Origin: an uncultured Massilia sp.
Lineage (GTDB): Bacteria; Pseudomonadota; Gammaproteobacteria; Burkholderiales; Burkholderiaceae
Length of the DNA: 28,132 bases
Direction of reading: 5' to 3'
Assembly (NCBI GenBank): GCA_946886065.1
Contig: CAMPHU010000037.1
Location: forward strand, 1 to 28,132
Part shown: positions 19,437 through 27,392 of the stretch, one piece after another
Layout of the letters: each line of letters starts with the position of its first letter
Position numbering within the stretch: position 1 is the first letter of the stretch
The notes under the pieces: generated by a model
What the model was told of the DNA's origin: nothing
What the model saw: the letters and a program-made list of their open reading frames with translations, nothing else
Databases searched by the model: none
Made by a program: the position numbers and the translations under genes

Positions 19437-20081
19437 TTACGCTTTCATCGGCGCCAGCAGCCGGTGGGCGACGGCATATTGCACCATTTCGGACAGCGAG
19501 TTCATGCCCATCTTCTGCATGATGCGGGTCTTGTGCGTGCTGACGGTCTTGACCGACAGGTGCAGGCCGTTGGCGATCTCGGTAATCGACTTGCCGCCCA
19601 CCAGCAGCGAAAACACCTCGAATTCGCGGTCCGAGAGCTGCTTGTGCAGCAGCTGCTCGCTGGGCGCCATGATGTTCAGTGCCAGCTGCTCGGCCACTTC
19701 GGTGCTGATATAAGGACGGCCGGAGGCGACCTTGCGGATCGCGCCCACCAGCTGGGTGCCCGCGCTTTCCTTGGTCAGGTAGCCCTGGGCGCCGGCGCGG
19801 ATGGCGCGCACCGCGTACTGCTCTTCCTCGTGCATGGTGAGGATCAGGATGGCCAGCTTGGGCGCCTCGCTGCGCACCTGGCGGATCAGGTCGACGCCGC
19901 TGCGGCCGGGCATCGACAGGTCGAGCAGCAGCAGGTCGAAGCCGCCCTGGCGCACCTGGGCCAGCACCTCGAAGCCGTTGGTCGCCTCGCCGACGATCTC
20001 GATATCCGCAGCGCCGTCGAGAATGCGCTTGAGACCTTCGCGCATGATCGTGTGATCATCGGCAATGACGATTCGTACCAT
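19437..20081 (-). CDS. NarL/FixJ-type response regulator
   Basis: A 214-residue two-component DNA-binding response regulator. The receiver (about 1-120) has the acidic pair Asp8-Asp9, phospho-acceptor Asp54 in LLLLDLSMPG, Thr in LILTMHEE and Lys in YLTKES. The C-terminal LuxR-type helix-turn-helix (about 148-210) reads LSDREFEVFSLLVGGKSITE and on through VKTVSTHKTRIMQKMG. GGATGGA precedes ATG 20081. No partner kinase is adjacent. It lies 102 bp downstream of the universal stress protein gene on the same strand and upstream of the FNR-like gene, so the three may share regulation. Family is secure; target genes are unknown. Confidence 0.95.
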   Translation of the reverse strand: MVRIVIADDHTIMREGLKRILDGAADIEIVGEATNGFEVLAQVRQGGFDLLLLDLSMPGRSGVDLIRQVRSEAPKLAILILTMHEEEQYAVRAIRAGAQGYLTKESAGTQLVGAIRKVASGRPYISTEVAEQLALNIMAPSEQLLHKQLSDREFEVFSLLVGGKSITEIANGLHLSVKTVSTHKTRIMQKMGMNSLSEMVQYAVAHRLLAPMKA

Positions 20082-20183
20082 ATTCCATCCATCCTTCCGG
20101 CCGCGAACGGCATGACTCCCTGTTCAGGTTAGCACAGCGACCCGGCGAAAAAGTTAATGCCGTTGAAACTATGCGGAGCGGGT

Positions 20184-20648
20184 CTAGGCGCCCGGCTCCT
20201 TGATCAGGCGGTGCACCAGGACCGGCTTGGTCGTATGCGACAGCACCTTGTTGGTGACACTCCCCAGCAGCAGCTGGCCCCAGCCGCTGCGGCCGTGCGA
20301 ACCCATGAAGATCAGGTCGCATCCTTCCTGCTCCGCCACGTCGACGATCTTCAGCGCCGCAGTGTCGGAAAACGCCGTCATGCAGCTGTGCTGCAGGTTG
20401 GCGCCGGCGCAGGAACGCATGATCTTGCCCATGTATTCCTCGCCCATGCGCCGCATCTGGGCCAGGTATTCCTCCTCGCTGGGGTAGGAGGGCGGGATGA
20501 TTTCCACGTACACCGGATACTGGTACTCGGGCGCGACGAACAGGGCCAGCACTTCGGCGCCCATCTGCTGCGCGAACTTGACCCCGGCGCAAGCCGTATG
20601 CTGGGACACGGCCGAGCCGTCGGTGGTGATCAGGATTTTGCGGTACAT
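20184..20648 (-). CDS. Universal stress protein, ATP-binding type
   Basis: A 154-residue single-domain UspA-family protein. It starts MYRKILITTDGS, and the C-terminal nucleotide motif G-x2-G-x9-G-S is exact in GSHGRSGWGQLLLGS, which places it with ATP-binding members. Such proteins support survival under energy or oxygen limitation. The ATG at 20648 has a strong GGGAGGA ribosome site; an upstream in-frame ATG at 20675 would put that ribosome site inside the gene and is rejected. An FNR-type box at 20721-20734 lies about 80 bases before the start and suggests induction under low oxygen. The downstream neighbour is the response regulator. Confidence 0.94.
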   Translation of the reverse strand: MYRKILITTDGSAVSQHTACAGVKFAQQMGAEVLALFVAPEYQYPVYVEIIPPSYPSEEEYLAQMRRMGEEYMGKIMRSCAGANLQHSCMTAFSDTAALKIVDVAEQEGCDLIFMGSHGRSGWGQLLLGSVTNKVLSHTTKPVLVHRLIKEPGA

Positions 20649-21039
20649 GACGTTTCCTCCCAAAAGCCACGCCATTCTGGAGGGTCAAGGGCGCGGCGGC
20701 GATTGCTTTAACGCAAACTGTTGAGTTGGATCAAACATCCCAGCCTGTTGTTTCAATGCACAAGGGAAATCCGAGCAACAGGCCCTACGATTACAAAATA
20801 CAACACCGGCCTTGTGTAAACATTCAGGAACCACACGATTTAATTGTCGCGGAATTAAGTTTTCTTGTCCATTTTGTTGCGTGCCGGTTTCCGAGATTTA
20901 CCTACGGCAACCACACTGCTACACTCGCATGCAAACTCATACCATCTGTTAATACGGCCAACGACCGCCCCGGATGGACGCAGCACCCCCGAATTGCAAA
21001 GCTCATTGCGAATTTATACATTATGGAGAAGCAGGGATT
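20649..21039. other. 391-bp divergent intergenic region between usp and cheZ
   Basis: This stretch from about 20735 on is clearly more AT-rich than the genes around it. It should hold the promoters of the usp gene (minus) and the cheZ-cheA pair (plus). The FNR-type box at 20721-20734 is the only strong motif I can place. I looked for a flagellar sigma-28 promoter before cheZ (TAAA with GCCGATAA) and found no copy with correct spacing. A 105-codon frame at 20726-21043 lacks coding character and overlaps cheZ. Confidence 0.6.
20721..20734. promoter_or_regulatory. FNR-type binding site upstream of usp
   Basis: TTGAGTTGGATCAA matches the FNR consensus TTGAT-N4-ATCAA at nine of ten defined positions with correct spacing. 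Its centre is about 79 bases upstream of the usp start codon. A weak -10-like CAGAAT on the minus strand (20679-20674) would put the box near -61, a position used by FNR/CRP activators. The FNR-like regulator encoded in the same block is a candidate binder; this link is inference. Confidence 0.5.
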
Positions 21040-21909
21040 ATGACCGACGCCGCTGACGATTTCGACGCACTATTCGAGGAAGTGGCGGCGCAGCGCGCCA
21101 GCACGCCCGCCGCCGAGCCGGCACCTGCACCCGTGGCCGTAGCCGTAGCCGTAGCCGACGCTGCAGGCGACGACGACGACCTCGAGTCGCTGTTCGACCA
21201 GGTGTCCGCCGCGGCGCCGGCCGTCCTTGCAGCCGCGCCGGTGGCCGCAGCCGCAGCCGCAGTCACAGCTGAGGAAGCCCCGGTGAGCGAGGCCGAGCGC
21301 GGCATGTTCGAACGCCTGGGCGGCATTGTCCGCCTGCTGCACGACTCGCTGCGCGAGCTGGGCTACGACAAGGCGCTGACCGAAGCCTCGTCCCAGATCG
21401 TGGACGCCCAGGACCGCCTGGAATACGTCGCCAGCCTGACCGAGCAGGCCGCCAACAAGGTGCTCAACACCCTCGACGAAGGCATGCCCGCCCAGGACCT
21501 GCTGTCGAAGCAGGCCAAGGACATGGAAACCCGCTGGGCGGACCTGTTCTCGGGCAAGCTGAGCCTGGACGAATTCAAGGCCCTGGCCGGCGATTCGCGC
21601 CAGTTCGCGGCCAGCGTGAACGAAGCGACCGAAGCCGAGAAGGCGCGCCTGCTCGAGATCATGATGGCCCAGGACTTCCAGGACATCACCGGCCAGCTGA
21701 TCAAGAAGGTGGTCAAGATCACCCAGACGGTCGAGCAGGAACTGGCCCAGCTGCTGCGCGACAATGCGCCGGCCGACCTGAAGGAAAAGCTGGCCAGGAA
21801 AGAGCAGGAAGCCGCCCAGCCGGCCCCGCTGATGCAAGGTCCGTCGGTGCCGGAAGCGGCCCTGGACCAGGACAACGTTGACGATCTTCTCGCCGATCTG
21901 GGATTCTAA
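21040..21909 (+). CDS. cheZ: CheZ phosphatase of phospho-CheY
   Basis: A 289-residue CheZ. The catalytic segment AQDFQDITGQLIKKV holds Asp215 and Gln219, equivalent to E. coli Asp143 and Gln147. The C-terminal DNVDDLLADLGF is the CheY-binding peptide. It is longer than E. coli CheZ (214 residues) because the first 85 residues are extra: two short acidic amphipathic motifs, DDFDALFEEVAAQ (7-19) and DDDLESLFDQVSAA, in an Ala/Pro/Val linker encoded partly by GCCGTA repeats. ATG 21040 has AGCAGGGA upstream. The stop overlaps the cheA start by one base (TAATG). CheZ normally accompanies cheY; here it pairs with a kinase. Family is secure. Confidence 0.95.
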   Translation: MTDAADDFDALFEEVAAQRASTPAAEPAPAPVAVAVAVADAAGDDDDLESLFDQVSAAAPAVLAAAPVAAAAAAVTAEEAPVSEAERGMFERLGGIVRLLHDSLRELGYDKALTEASSQIVDAQDRLEYVASLTEQAANKVLNTLDEGMPAQDLLSKQAKDMETRWADLFSGKLSLDEFKALAGDSRQFAASVNEATEAEKARLLEIMMAQDFQDITGQLIKKVVKITQTVEQELAQLLRDNAPADLKEKLARKEQEAAQPAPLMQGPSVPEAALDQDNVDDLLADLGF

Positions 21910-23792
21910 TGGACGATATGCTCAAGGATTTCGTCGTCGAGGCGATGGATCTGGCAGTCAATGTGGAAGAGCATTTGCTGCGCCTCGAACGCGATCCGGA
22001 TAACAAGGAAACGCTGAACGCGGTGTTCCGGTCCTTCCACACGATCAAGGGCGGCGCGGGCTTCATGGGCCTGCCCGCGCTGGTCGCAGCCTGCCACCTG
22101 ACCGAAAACCTGTTCGACGCGCTGCGCACCGGCGCCGCGCCGGTGACCCCGCTTGCGATCGAAGCCGCGCTGCAGGCGTCCGGATTCGTGGCCGACCAGC
22201 TGGGCGACCTGAACAACGGCACGCCGCCGGAAGGCCTGGCGCAGATGCCGGCCGACCTGGAGCGCATCCTGAAGGACGCGATCGAGGGCAAGGGCGCAAG
22301 CGCTCCCGCTCCTGCTCCTGCTCCTGCCGCTGCCGCTGCCGCAGCCGCTCCGGTCGCCGTTGCTGCGCCGGTGGTGGAAGCGGCGCCCGTCGCCGCCGCC
22401 GCGTCGGCCGGCGAGGATGGCCTGGACTGGACTGCGATGTACAACGCCGTGGTGCCGGCCGATAAGGCCATCGCGGCGAGCGCCGCGCCGGCTGCGGTGG
22501 CTGCCGCGCCGGCCGAGGCTGCCGCCGCTGCGCCTGCTCCCGCCAGGAACGGATGGGACGGCGTCGAGCGCCGCGGTAACGAGAACAAGGCCGCCGCGGC
22601 CGCGCCGGCCAAGGACGAGAGCATCCGTATCGACGCGGTCAAGCTGGACGCGCTGCTCGAAGTGGCGGGTGAGTCGGTGCAGGCCGCCAACCAGGCCGCC
22701 GTGCTGCTGGAACGCCTGCAGCAGTTCAAGTTCGAGGGCCAGGCCGCGACCCTGATCGCGACCCTGACCGAGACCCTGGAACGTGCTTCGCGCTACTCGG
22801 CCGAACTGCAGCGCGCCACGCTGGCGACCCGCATGCAGCCGGTCGGCCGCCTGTTCCAGAAGTTCCCGCGCCTGGTGCGCGAGCTGGCCAAGGACCTGGG
22901 CAAGGACGTCGAGCTGACCATCGAAGGCGCCGAGACCGAAGTCGACCGCGTGGTGGTGGACAGCCTGTACGACCCGCTGGTGCACATGCTGCGCAACGCG
23001 CTCGACCACGGCGTCGAGTCGCCGGAAGAGCGTGTCGCCGCCGGCAAGCCGGCCAAGGCCTTCATCCTGCTGAAAGCCTGGCAGGAAGCCAACAGCGTCA
23101 TGATCGTGCTGCAGGACGACGGCAAGGGCATGGACCCGGTCAAGCTGCGCAAGAAGGCGGTCGACAAGGGCCTGATCGGCGAGCACAGCGCGCAAAGCGA
23201 CGACGAAGCCTACCAGCTGGTGTTCCTGCCGGGCTTCTCGACCAAGGAAGTGGCGTCCTCGGTCTCGGGCCGCGGCGTGGGCATGGACGTGGTCAAGACG
23301 GCGGTGGAGAAGAACCGCGGCGCGATCCGCATCGAGTCCCAGCTGGGCACGGGCACCCGCTTCGCGATCCGCCTGCCGATCGAGCTGTCGATCGTGCCGA
23401 CCATGCTGGTGTCGACCTCCAGCGCCCAGCTGGCGCTGCCGATGGCGGTGGTCGAGCGCGTGGTCGAGCTGCCGGAAGACTTCATGTGCGTGGGCGGCGC
23501 CCCGGTGCTGAAGGACCAGGGCCGGCCGCTGCCGGTGCGCTCGCTGGCGCTGTCGCTGGGCTACGAAGCCTGCTCCGAGCGCGTCGGCATCGTCATCAAC
23601 GCGCCGCAGCCGTATATCCTGGCGGTGGAAGCGGTGGACGGCACGGCCGACCTGGTGATCAAGCCGATGACCGCGCTGAGCGTCGAAGGCATCACCGGCA
23701 CCGCGCGTTCGGCGGAGGGCGAGCTGGTGCTGGTGGTCGGCCTGTCCTTCCTGATGGACGGCTGCCGCAGCAGCGTGCGCCTGGCGGCCTGA
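21909..23792 (+). CDS. cheA: CheA-type chemotaxis histidine kinase
   Basis: A 627-residue CheA-like kinase. The HPt domain comes first with phospho-accepting His44 in FHTIKGGAGF. An Ala/Pro-rich linker (about 115-235) with a WDGVERR motif replaces the usual P2 CheY-docking domain. The dimerisation segment (from about 235), ATPase domain (N-box MLRNALDHGVE near 360, G1 DDGKGMD near 402, G2 SGRGVGMDVV near 453) and a C-terminal CheW-like domain follow. It is translationally coupled to cheZ by a one-base overlap. No cheY, cheW or receptor gene is adjacent, so its partners are elsewhere in the genome. An intrinsic terminator follows. Family is secure; pathway membership is not. Confidence 0.93.
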   Translation: MDDMLKDFVVEAMDLAVNVEEHLLRLERDPDNKETLNAVFRSFHTIKGGAGFMGLPALVAACHLTENLFDALRTGAAPVTPLAIEAALQASGFVADQLGDLNNGTPPEGLAQMPADLERILKDAIEGKGASAPAPAPAPAAAAAAAAPVAVAAPVVEAAPVAAAASAGEDGLDWTAMYNAVVPADKAIAASAAPAAVAAAPAEAAAAAPAPARNGWDGVERRGNENKAAAAAPAKDESIRIDAVKLDALLEVAGESVQAANQAAVLLERLQQFKFEGQAATLIATLTETLERASRYSAELQRATLATRMQPVGRLFQKFPRLVRELAKDLGKDVELTIEGAETEVDRVVVDSLYDPLVHMLRNALDHGVESPEERVAAGKPAKAFILLKAWQEANSVMIVLQDDGKGMDPVKLRKKAVDKGLIGEHSAQSDDEAYQLVFLPGFSTKEVASSVSGRGVGMDVVKTAVEKNRGAIRIESQLGTGTRFAIRLPIELSIVPTMLVSTSSAQLALPMAVVERVVELPEDFMCVGGAPVLKDQGRPLPVRSLALSLGYEACSERVGIVINAPQPYILAVEAVDGTADLVIKPMTALSVEGITGTARSAEGELVLVVGLSFLMDGCRSSVRLAA

Positions 23793-23849
23793 AGCGTCTC
23801 CCGCAGCGCAAAACGAACAAATCCTTCGCTTCTGCGCAAAAGCGCACAC

Positions 23850-23882
23850 AAAAAGCCTGTGTTTCCTACGCAGGCTTTTTTT
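23850..23882 (+). terminator. Intrinsic terminator after cheA
   Basis: The stem AAAAAGCCTGTG (23850-23861) pairs with CGCAGGCTTTTT (23869-23880) across a 7-base loop, with one G-U wobble, and is followed by more T residues. It lies 57 bases after the cheA stop. Confidence 0.88.
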
Positions 23883-23935
23883 ATTTGCATATAACAAAAC
23901 TGTTGCAAATTAAATTTTCCGTTGTTCTGGGTTGT

Positions 23936-23992
23936 TGGCATAATCGTGCAATGCCCCCTCTTGGTGCGGCAGTGCACAAATATGGCATAATC
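23936..23992 (+). promoter_or_regulatory. Composite promoter/operator region of leuC
   Basis: TGGCATAATC occurs twice (23936-23945, 23983-23992). Each copy reads as an extended -10 element (TGn plus CATAAT). Between them lies an inverted repeat, GTGCAATGCC (23946-23955) and GGCAGTGCAC (23968-23977), matching at nine of ten positions with a 12-base spacer. The first copy also forms GGCAT-N9-ATGCC. AT-rich DNA lies directly upstream. This suggests two tandem promoters with an operator between them; no good -35 box is seen for either. The binding factor is unknown. Confidence 0.45.
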
Positions 23993-24040
23993 AAAAATCG
24001 GGTCCGCATGAGGCGGCCCCGCCGACCTCCTTGATCGACC

Positions 24041-25441
24041 ATGCAAAAAACGCTCTACGACAAACTCTGGGATTCCCATGTCGTGCGTGCCGACGCCGAT
24101 GGCACCACTGTCCTCTATATCGATCGCCACCTGGTGCACGAAGTGACCAGTCCGCAGGCCTTCGAAGGCCTGCGCGAAGCCGGCCGCGGACTATGGCGCA
24201 CCTCCGCCAACCTGGCCGTGGCCGACCATAACGTCCCGACCACCGACCGCGCCCAGGGCATCGCCGACCCCACCTCGCGCCTGCAGGTCGAGACGCTCGA
24301 CGCCAACGCGAAAAGCTTCGGCCTCACCTATTTCGACATGCGCGACAAGCGCCAGGGCATCGTGCACGTGATCGGGCCGGAGCAGGGCGCGACCCTGCCG
24401 GGCATGACGGTCGTGTGCGGCGACTCGCACACCTCGACCCATGGCGCCTTCGGCTGCCTGGCGCACGGCATCGGCACCTCGGAAGTGGAGCACGTCATGG
24501 CCACCCAGACCCTGCTGGCCAAGAAATCGAAGTCCATGCTGGTCCAGGTCGACGGCGAACTGCCGCCGGGCGTGACCGCCAAGGACATCGTGCTGGCCGT
24601 GATCGGCAAGATCGGCACCGCCGGCGGCACCGGCTACGCCATCGAATTCGCCGGCTCGACCATCCGCTCGCTGTCGATGGAAGGCCGCATGACCGTCTGT
24701 AACATGGCGATCGAAGCGGGCGCGCGCGCCGGCATGATCGCCGTGGACGGCACCACCATCGACTACGTGAAAGGCCGTCCGTTCTCGCCCAAGGGCGAGC
24801 AGTGGGAGCAGGCCGTGGCCTACTGGTCCACCTTGCATTCCGATCCGGGCGCCAGGTTCGACACCGTCGTCACGCTCAGCGCTGCGGACATCCGCCCGCA
24901 GGTTACCTGGGGCACCTCGCCCGAGATGGTCACCTCGATCGACGGCCGCGTGCCGGACCCGCGCGAGGAAGCCGATCCGGTGCGCCGCAACGCCATCGAA
25001 AAGGCGCTGGCCTACATGGACCTGCAGCCCAACACCCCGATCGGCGAGATCGCCATCGACAAGGTGTTCATCGGTTCCTGCACCAATTCGCGCATCGAGG
25101 ACCTGCGCGCCGCCGCCGAGGTGGTCAAGGGCCGCCAGCGTGCCCCCAACGTCAAGCTGGCGATGGTGGTGCCGGGTTCCGGCCTGGTGAAGGAACAGGC
25201 CGAGCGCGAAGGCCTGGACAAGGTGTTCAAGGAGGCCGGCTTCGAATGGCGCGAGCCGGGCTGCTCGATGTGCCTGGCGATGAACGCCGACCGCCTGGAA
25301 CCGGGCGAGCGCTGCGCCTCGACCTCGAACCGCAACTTCGAGGGACGCCAGGGGCAGGGCGGCCGCACCCACCTGGTGTCGCCGGCGATGGCGGCGGCAG
25401 CGGGCATCGCGGGCCACTTCGTCGACGCGCGCGCTCTCTGA
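24041..25441 (+). CDS. leuC: 3-isopropylmalate dehydratase large subunit
   Basis: A 466-residue aconitase-family enzyme that, with LeuD, isomerises 2-isopropylmalate to 3-isopropylmalate in leucine synthesis. The [4Fe-4S] ligands are Cys347 in GSCTNSR and Cys408/Cys411 in GCSMC. The [12 protein letters not shown] substrate segment is intact. Length equals the E. coli enzyme. The start ATG 24041 has no clear Shine-Dalgarno; the N-terminus [15 protein letters not shown] is typical, which supports this start. The tandem-promoter region lies 49 bases upstream. An entericidin gene separates it from leuD. Identity is very secure. Confidence 0.98.
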   Translation: MQKTLYDKLWDSHVVRADADGTTVLYIDRHLVHEVTSPQAFEGLREAGRGLWRTSANLAVADHNVPTTDRAQGIADPTSRLQVETLDANAKSFGLTYFDMRDKRQGIVHVIGPEQGATLPGMTVVCGDSHTSTHGAFGCLAHGIGTSEVEHVMATQTLLAKKSKSMLVQVDGELPPGVTAKDIVLAVIGKIGTAGGTGYAIEFAGSTIRSLSMEGRMTVCNMAIEAGARAGMIAVDGTTIDYVKGRPFSPKGEQWEQAVAYWSTLHSDPGARFDTVVTLSAADIRPQVTWGTSPEMVTSIDGRVPDPREEADPVRRNAIEKALAYMDLQPNTPIGEIAIDKVFIGSCTNSRIEDLRAAAEVVKGRQRAPNVKLAMVVPGSGLVKEQAEREGLDKVFKEAGFEWREPGCSMCLAMNADRLEPGERCASTSNRNFEGRQGQGGRTHLVSPAMAAAAGIAGHFVDARAL

Positions 25442-25488
25442 CGCGCCGTTATAGAATCGAAGGTTTTCAACCCTGAACTTCGAACATC

Positions 25489-25611
25489 ATGAAAAAAGTA
25501 TTCGCTCTCTCGCTCATCGCCGTCCTGCTGGCTGGCTGCAACACCATTTCCGGCATCGGCCGTGACGTGCAGCGCGCCGGCCAGATCGTGACCGGGGCCG
25601 GCGGGAAATAA
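25489..25611 (+). CDS. Entericidin-like small lipoprotein
   Basis: A 40-residue lipoprotein in the 188-bp gap between leuC and leuD. It starts MKKVFALSLIAVLLAGC; the lipobox LAGC puts the lipidated residue at Cys17, leaving a mature peptide of 24 residues (NTISGIGRDVQRAGQ and a Gly-rich end). The G-x-G-x-D-V-x-x-A-G pattern is that of the EcnA/EcnB entericidin family, small envelope lipoproteins linked to stress-induced lysis in enteric bacteria. An entericidin gene in this position is a known arrangement in Burkholderiales. It has no role in leucine synthesis that the sequence reveals. The ribosome site is weak, and leuD follows after 18 bp, so it is probably in the leu transcript. Confidence 0.85.
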   Translation: MKKVFALSLIAVLLAGCNTISGIGRDVQRAGQIVTGAGGK

Positions 25612-25629
25612 AACAAACAAGGTAAGCAG

Positions 25630-26277
25630 ATGGACAAATTCACCGTACACGAAGGGCTGGTGGCGCCGCTGGACCGCGCCAACGTCGACACCGACGCGAT
25701 CATTCCGAAGCAGTTCCTGAAATCGATCAGGCGCACCGGCTTCGGGCCCAATTTGTTCGACGAGTGGCGCTACCTGGACCACGGCGAGCCGGGCCAGGAT
25801 TGCAGCACCCGTCCGGTGAACCCCGAGTTCGTGCTGAACCAGCCGCGCTACCAGGGCGCGTCCATCCTGCTGACCCGCAAGAATTTCGGCTGCGGCTCCT
25901 CGCGCGAGCATGCGCCCTGGGCGCTGCAGCAGTTCGGCTTCCGCGCCATCGTGGCGCCGAGCTTCGCCGACATCTTCTTCAACAACTGCTACAAGAGCGG
26001 CCTGCTGCCGGTGGTGCTGGGCGAAGGCGACATCGACACCCTGTTCAAGGCGGTCGAGGCCGTGGAGGGTTTCACGCTGACTGTCGACCTGGAGAAGCAG
26101 CGCATTTCCAGCGCCGACGGCAGTCTCTCTTACGGTTTCGCCATCGACGAGTTCCGCAAGTACTGCCTGCTCAACGGCCTGGACGACATCGGCCTGACCC
26201 TGCGCCACGCGGACGAGATCCGCGCCTTCGAACAACGCCACCTCGCGGCCCAGCCGTGGCTGGCCAACACCATCTGA
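25630..26277 (+). CDS. leuD: 3-isopropylmalate dehydratase small subunit
   Basis: A 215-residue swivel-domain subunit of isopropylmalate isomerase, partner of LeuC. The start [20 protein letters not shown] and the conserved [13 protein letters not shown] segment (about residues 85-97) define the family, and length is normal for the proteobacterial form. An AAGGTAAG ribosome site precedes ATG 25630. It follows the entericidin gene by 18 bp and precedes leuB by 19 bp, consistent with one operon. Identity is very secure. Confidence 0.98.
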   Translation: MDKFTVHEGLVAPLDRANVDTDAIIPKQFLKSIRRTGFGPNLFDEWRYLDHGEPGQDCSTRPVNPEFVLNQPRYQGASILLTRKNFGCGSSREHAPWALQQFGFRAIVAPSFADIFFNNCYKSGLLPVVLGEGDIDTLFKAVEAVEGFTLTVDLEKQRISSADGSLSYGFAIDEFRKYCLLNGLDDIGLTLRHADEIRAFEQRHLAAQPWLANTI

Positions 26278-26296
26278 CAAGTCGAAAGAACACTGG

Positions 26297-27367
26297 ATGA
26301 AGATTGCGATCCTGCCGGGCGACGGCATCGGCCCCGAGATCACCGCGCAGGCGGTGAAAGTCCTGAACGCCCTGGGCGAGCGCTTCGAGATGGAAAGCGC
26401 GGAGGTCGGCGGCGCCGGCTATGCCGCGCACGGCCACCCGCTGCCGGAAGCCACCCTGAAGCTGGCCAAGCAAGCCGACGCGGTGCTGTTCGGCGCCGTC
26501 GGCGACTACCAATACGACAAGCTGGAGCGCGCCCTGCGCCCCGAGCAGGCCATCCTGGGCCTGCGCAGGGAGCTGGGCCTGTTCGCCAACCTGCGTCCCG
26601 CGATCCTGTATCCGGAACTCGCCGGCGCCTCGACGCTCAAGCCCGAAGTCGTGTCCGGCCTCGACATCCTGATCATCCGCGAACTCACCGGCGACATCTA
26701 TTTCGGCAAGCCGCGCGGCGTGCGCGAATGCCCGGACGGCCCTTTCAAGGGCCAGCGCGAGGGCTTCGACACCATGCGCTACGCCGAAGGCGAAATCCGC
26801 CGCATCGCCCACGTGGCCTTCCAGGCCGCCCGCAAGCGCGGCAGCCGCGTGACCAGCGTCGACAAGGCCAATGTGCTGGAAACCTTCCAGTTCTGGCGCG
26901 ACATCGTCACCGAGGTGCACCAGGATTACCAGGACGTCGAGCTCGATCACATGTACGTCGACAACGCCGCGATGCAGCTGGTGCGGGCCCCCAAGAAGTT
27001 CGATGTCATCGTTACTGGTAACATGTTCGGCGACATCCTGTCCGACGCCGCCGCCATGCTGACCGGTTCGATCGGCATGCTGCCCTCGGCCTCGCTGGAC
27101 GCCGACAACAAGGGCCTGTACGAGCCTTCGCACGGCTCGGCGCCCGACATCGCGGGGCAGGGCGTGGCCAATCCGCTGGCGACCATCCTGTCCGCCGCGA
27201 TGATGCTGCGCTACTCGCTGGGCCGCCTGGACCAGGCCGAGCGCATCGAGGACGCGGTCAAGCGCGTGCTGGCCCAGGGCCTGCGCACGCCGGATATTCA
27301 CGAACCAGGTACCACGAAAGTCGGTACCGAAGAGATGGGCAACGCGGTCGTCGCGGCCCTGTCATAG
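26297..27367 (+). CDS. leuB: 3-isopropylmalate dehydrogenase
   Basis: A 356-residue NAD-dependent decarboxylating dehydrogenase that turns 3-isopropylmalate into 2-oxoisocaproate. Visible are the N-terminal [11 protein letters not shown], catalytic Lys190 in SVDKANVLE, the metal-binding [14 protein letters not shown] and the NAD-binding [13 protein letters not shown]. The gene follows leuD by 19 bp without an obvious terminator and precedes asd by 25 bp, so it belongs to the leu-asd transcript. Length and motifs are those of the standard bacterial enzyme. Confidence 0.98.
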   Translation: MKIAILPGDGIGPEITAQAVKVLNALGERFEMESAEVGGAGYAAHGHPLPEATLKLAKQADAVLFGAVGDYQYDKLERALRPEQAILGLRRELGLFANLRPAILYPELAGASTLKPEVVSGLDILIIRELTGDIYFGKPRGVRECPDGPFKGQREGFDTMRYAEGEIRRIAHVAFQAARKRGSRVTSVDKANVLETFQFWRDIVTEVHQDYQDVELDHMYVDNAAMQLVRAPKKFDVIVTGNMFGDILSDAAAMLTGSIGMLPSASLDADNKGLYEPSHGSAPDIAGQGVANPLATILSAAMMLRYSLGRLDQAERIEDAVKRVLAQGLRTPDIHEPGTTKVGTEEMGNAVVAALS

Positions 27368-27392
27368 AGATTTATTCAACCAAGGGAAAATG

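Noticed and set aside
19312..19713. 133-codon plus-strand frame across the end of the response regulator gene
   Set aside because: Most of it is antisense to the receiver/HTH coding sequence and no family features are visible.
20726..21043. 105-codon plus-strand frame between usp and cheZ
   Set aside because: It starts with TTG without a ribosome site, lies in AT-rich intergenic DNA, has no recognisable composition and ends inside cheZ.
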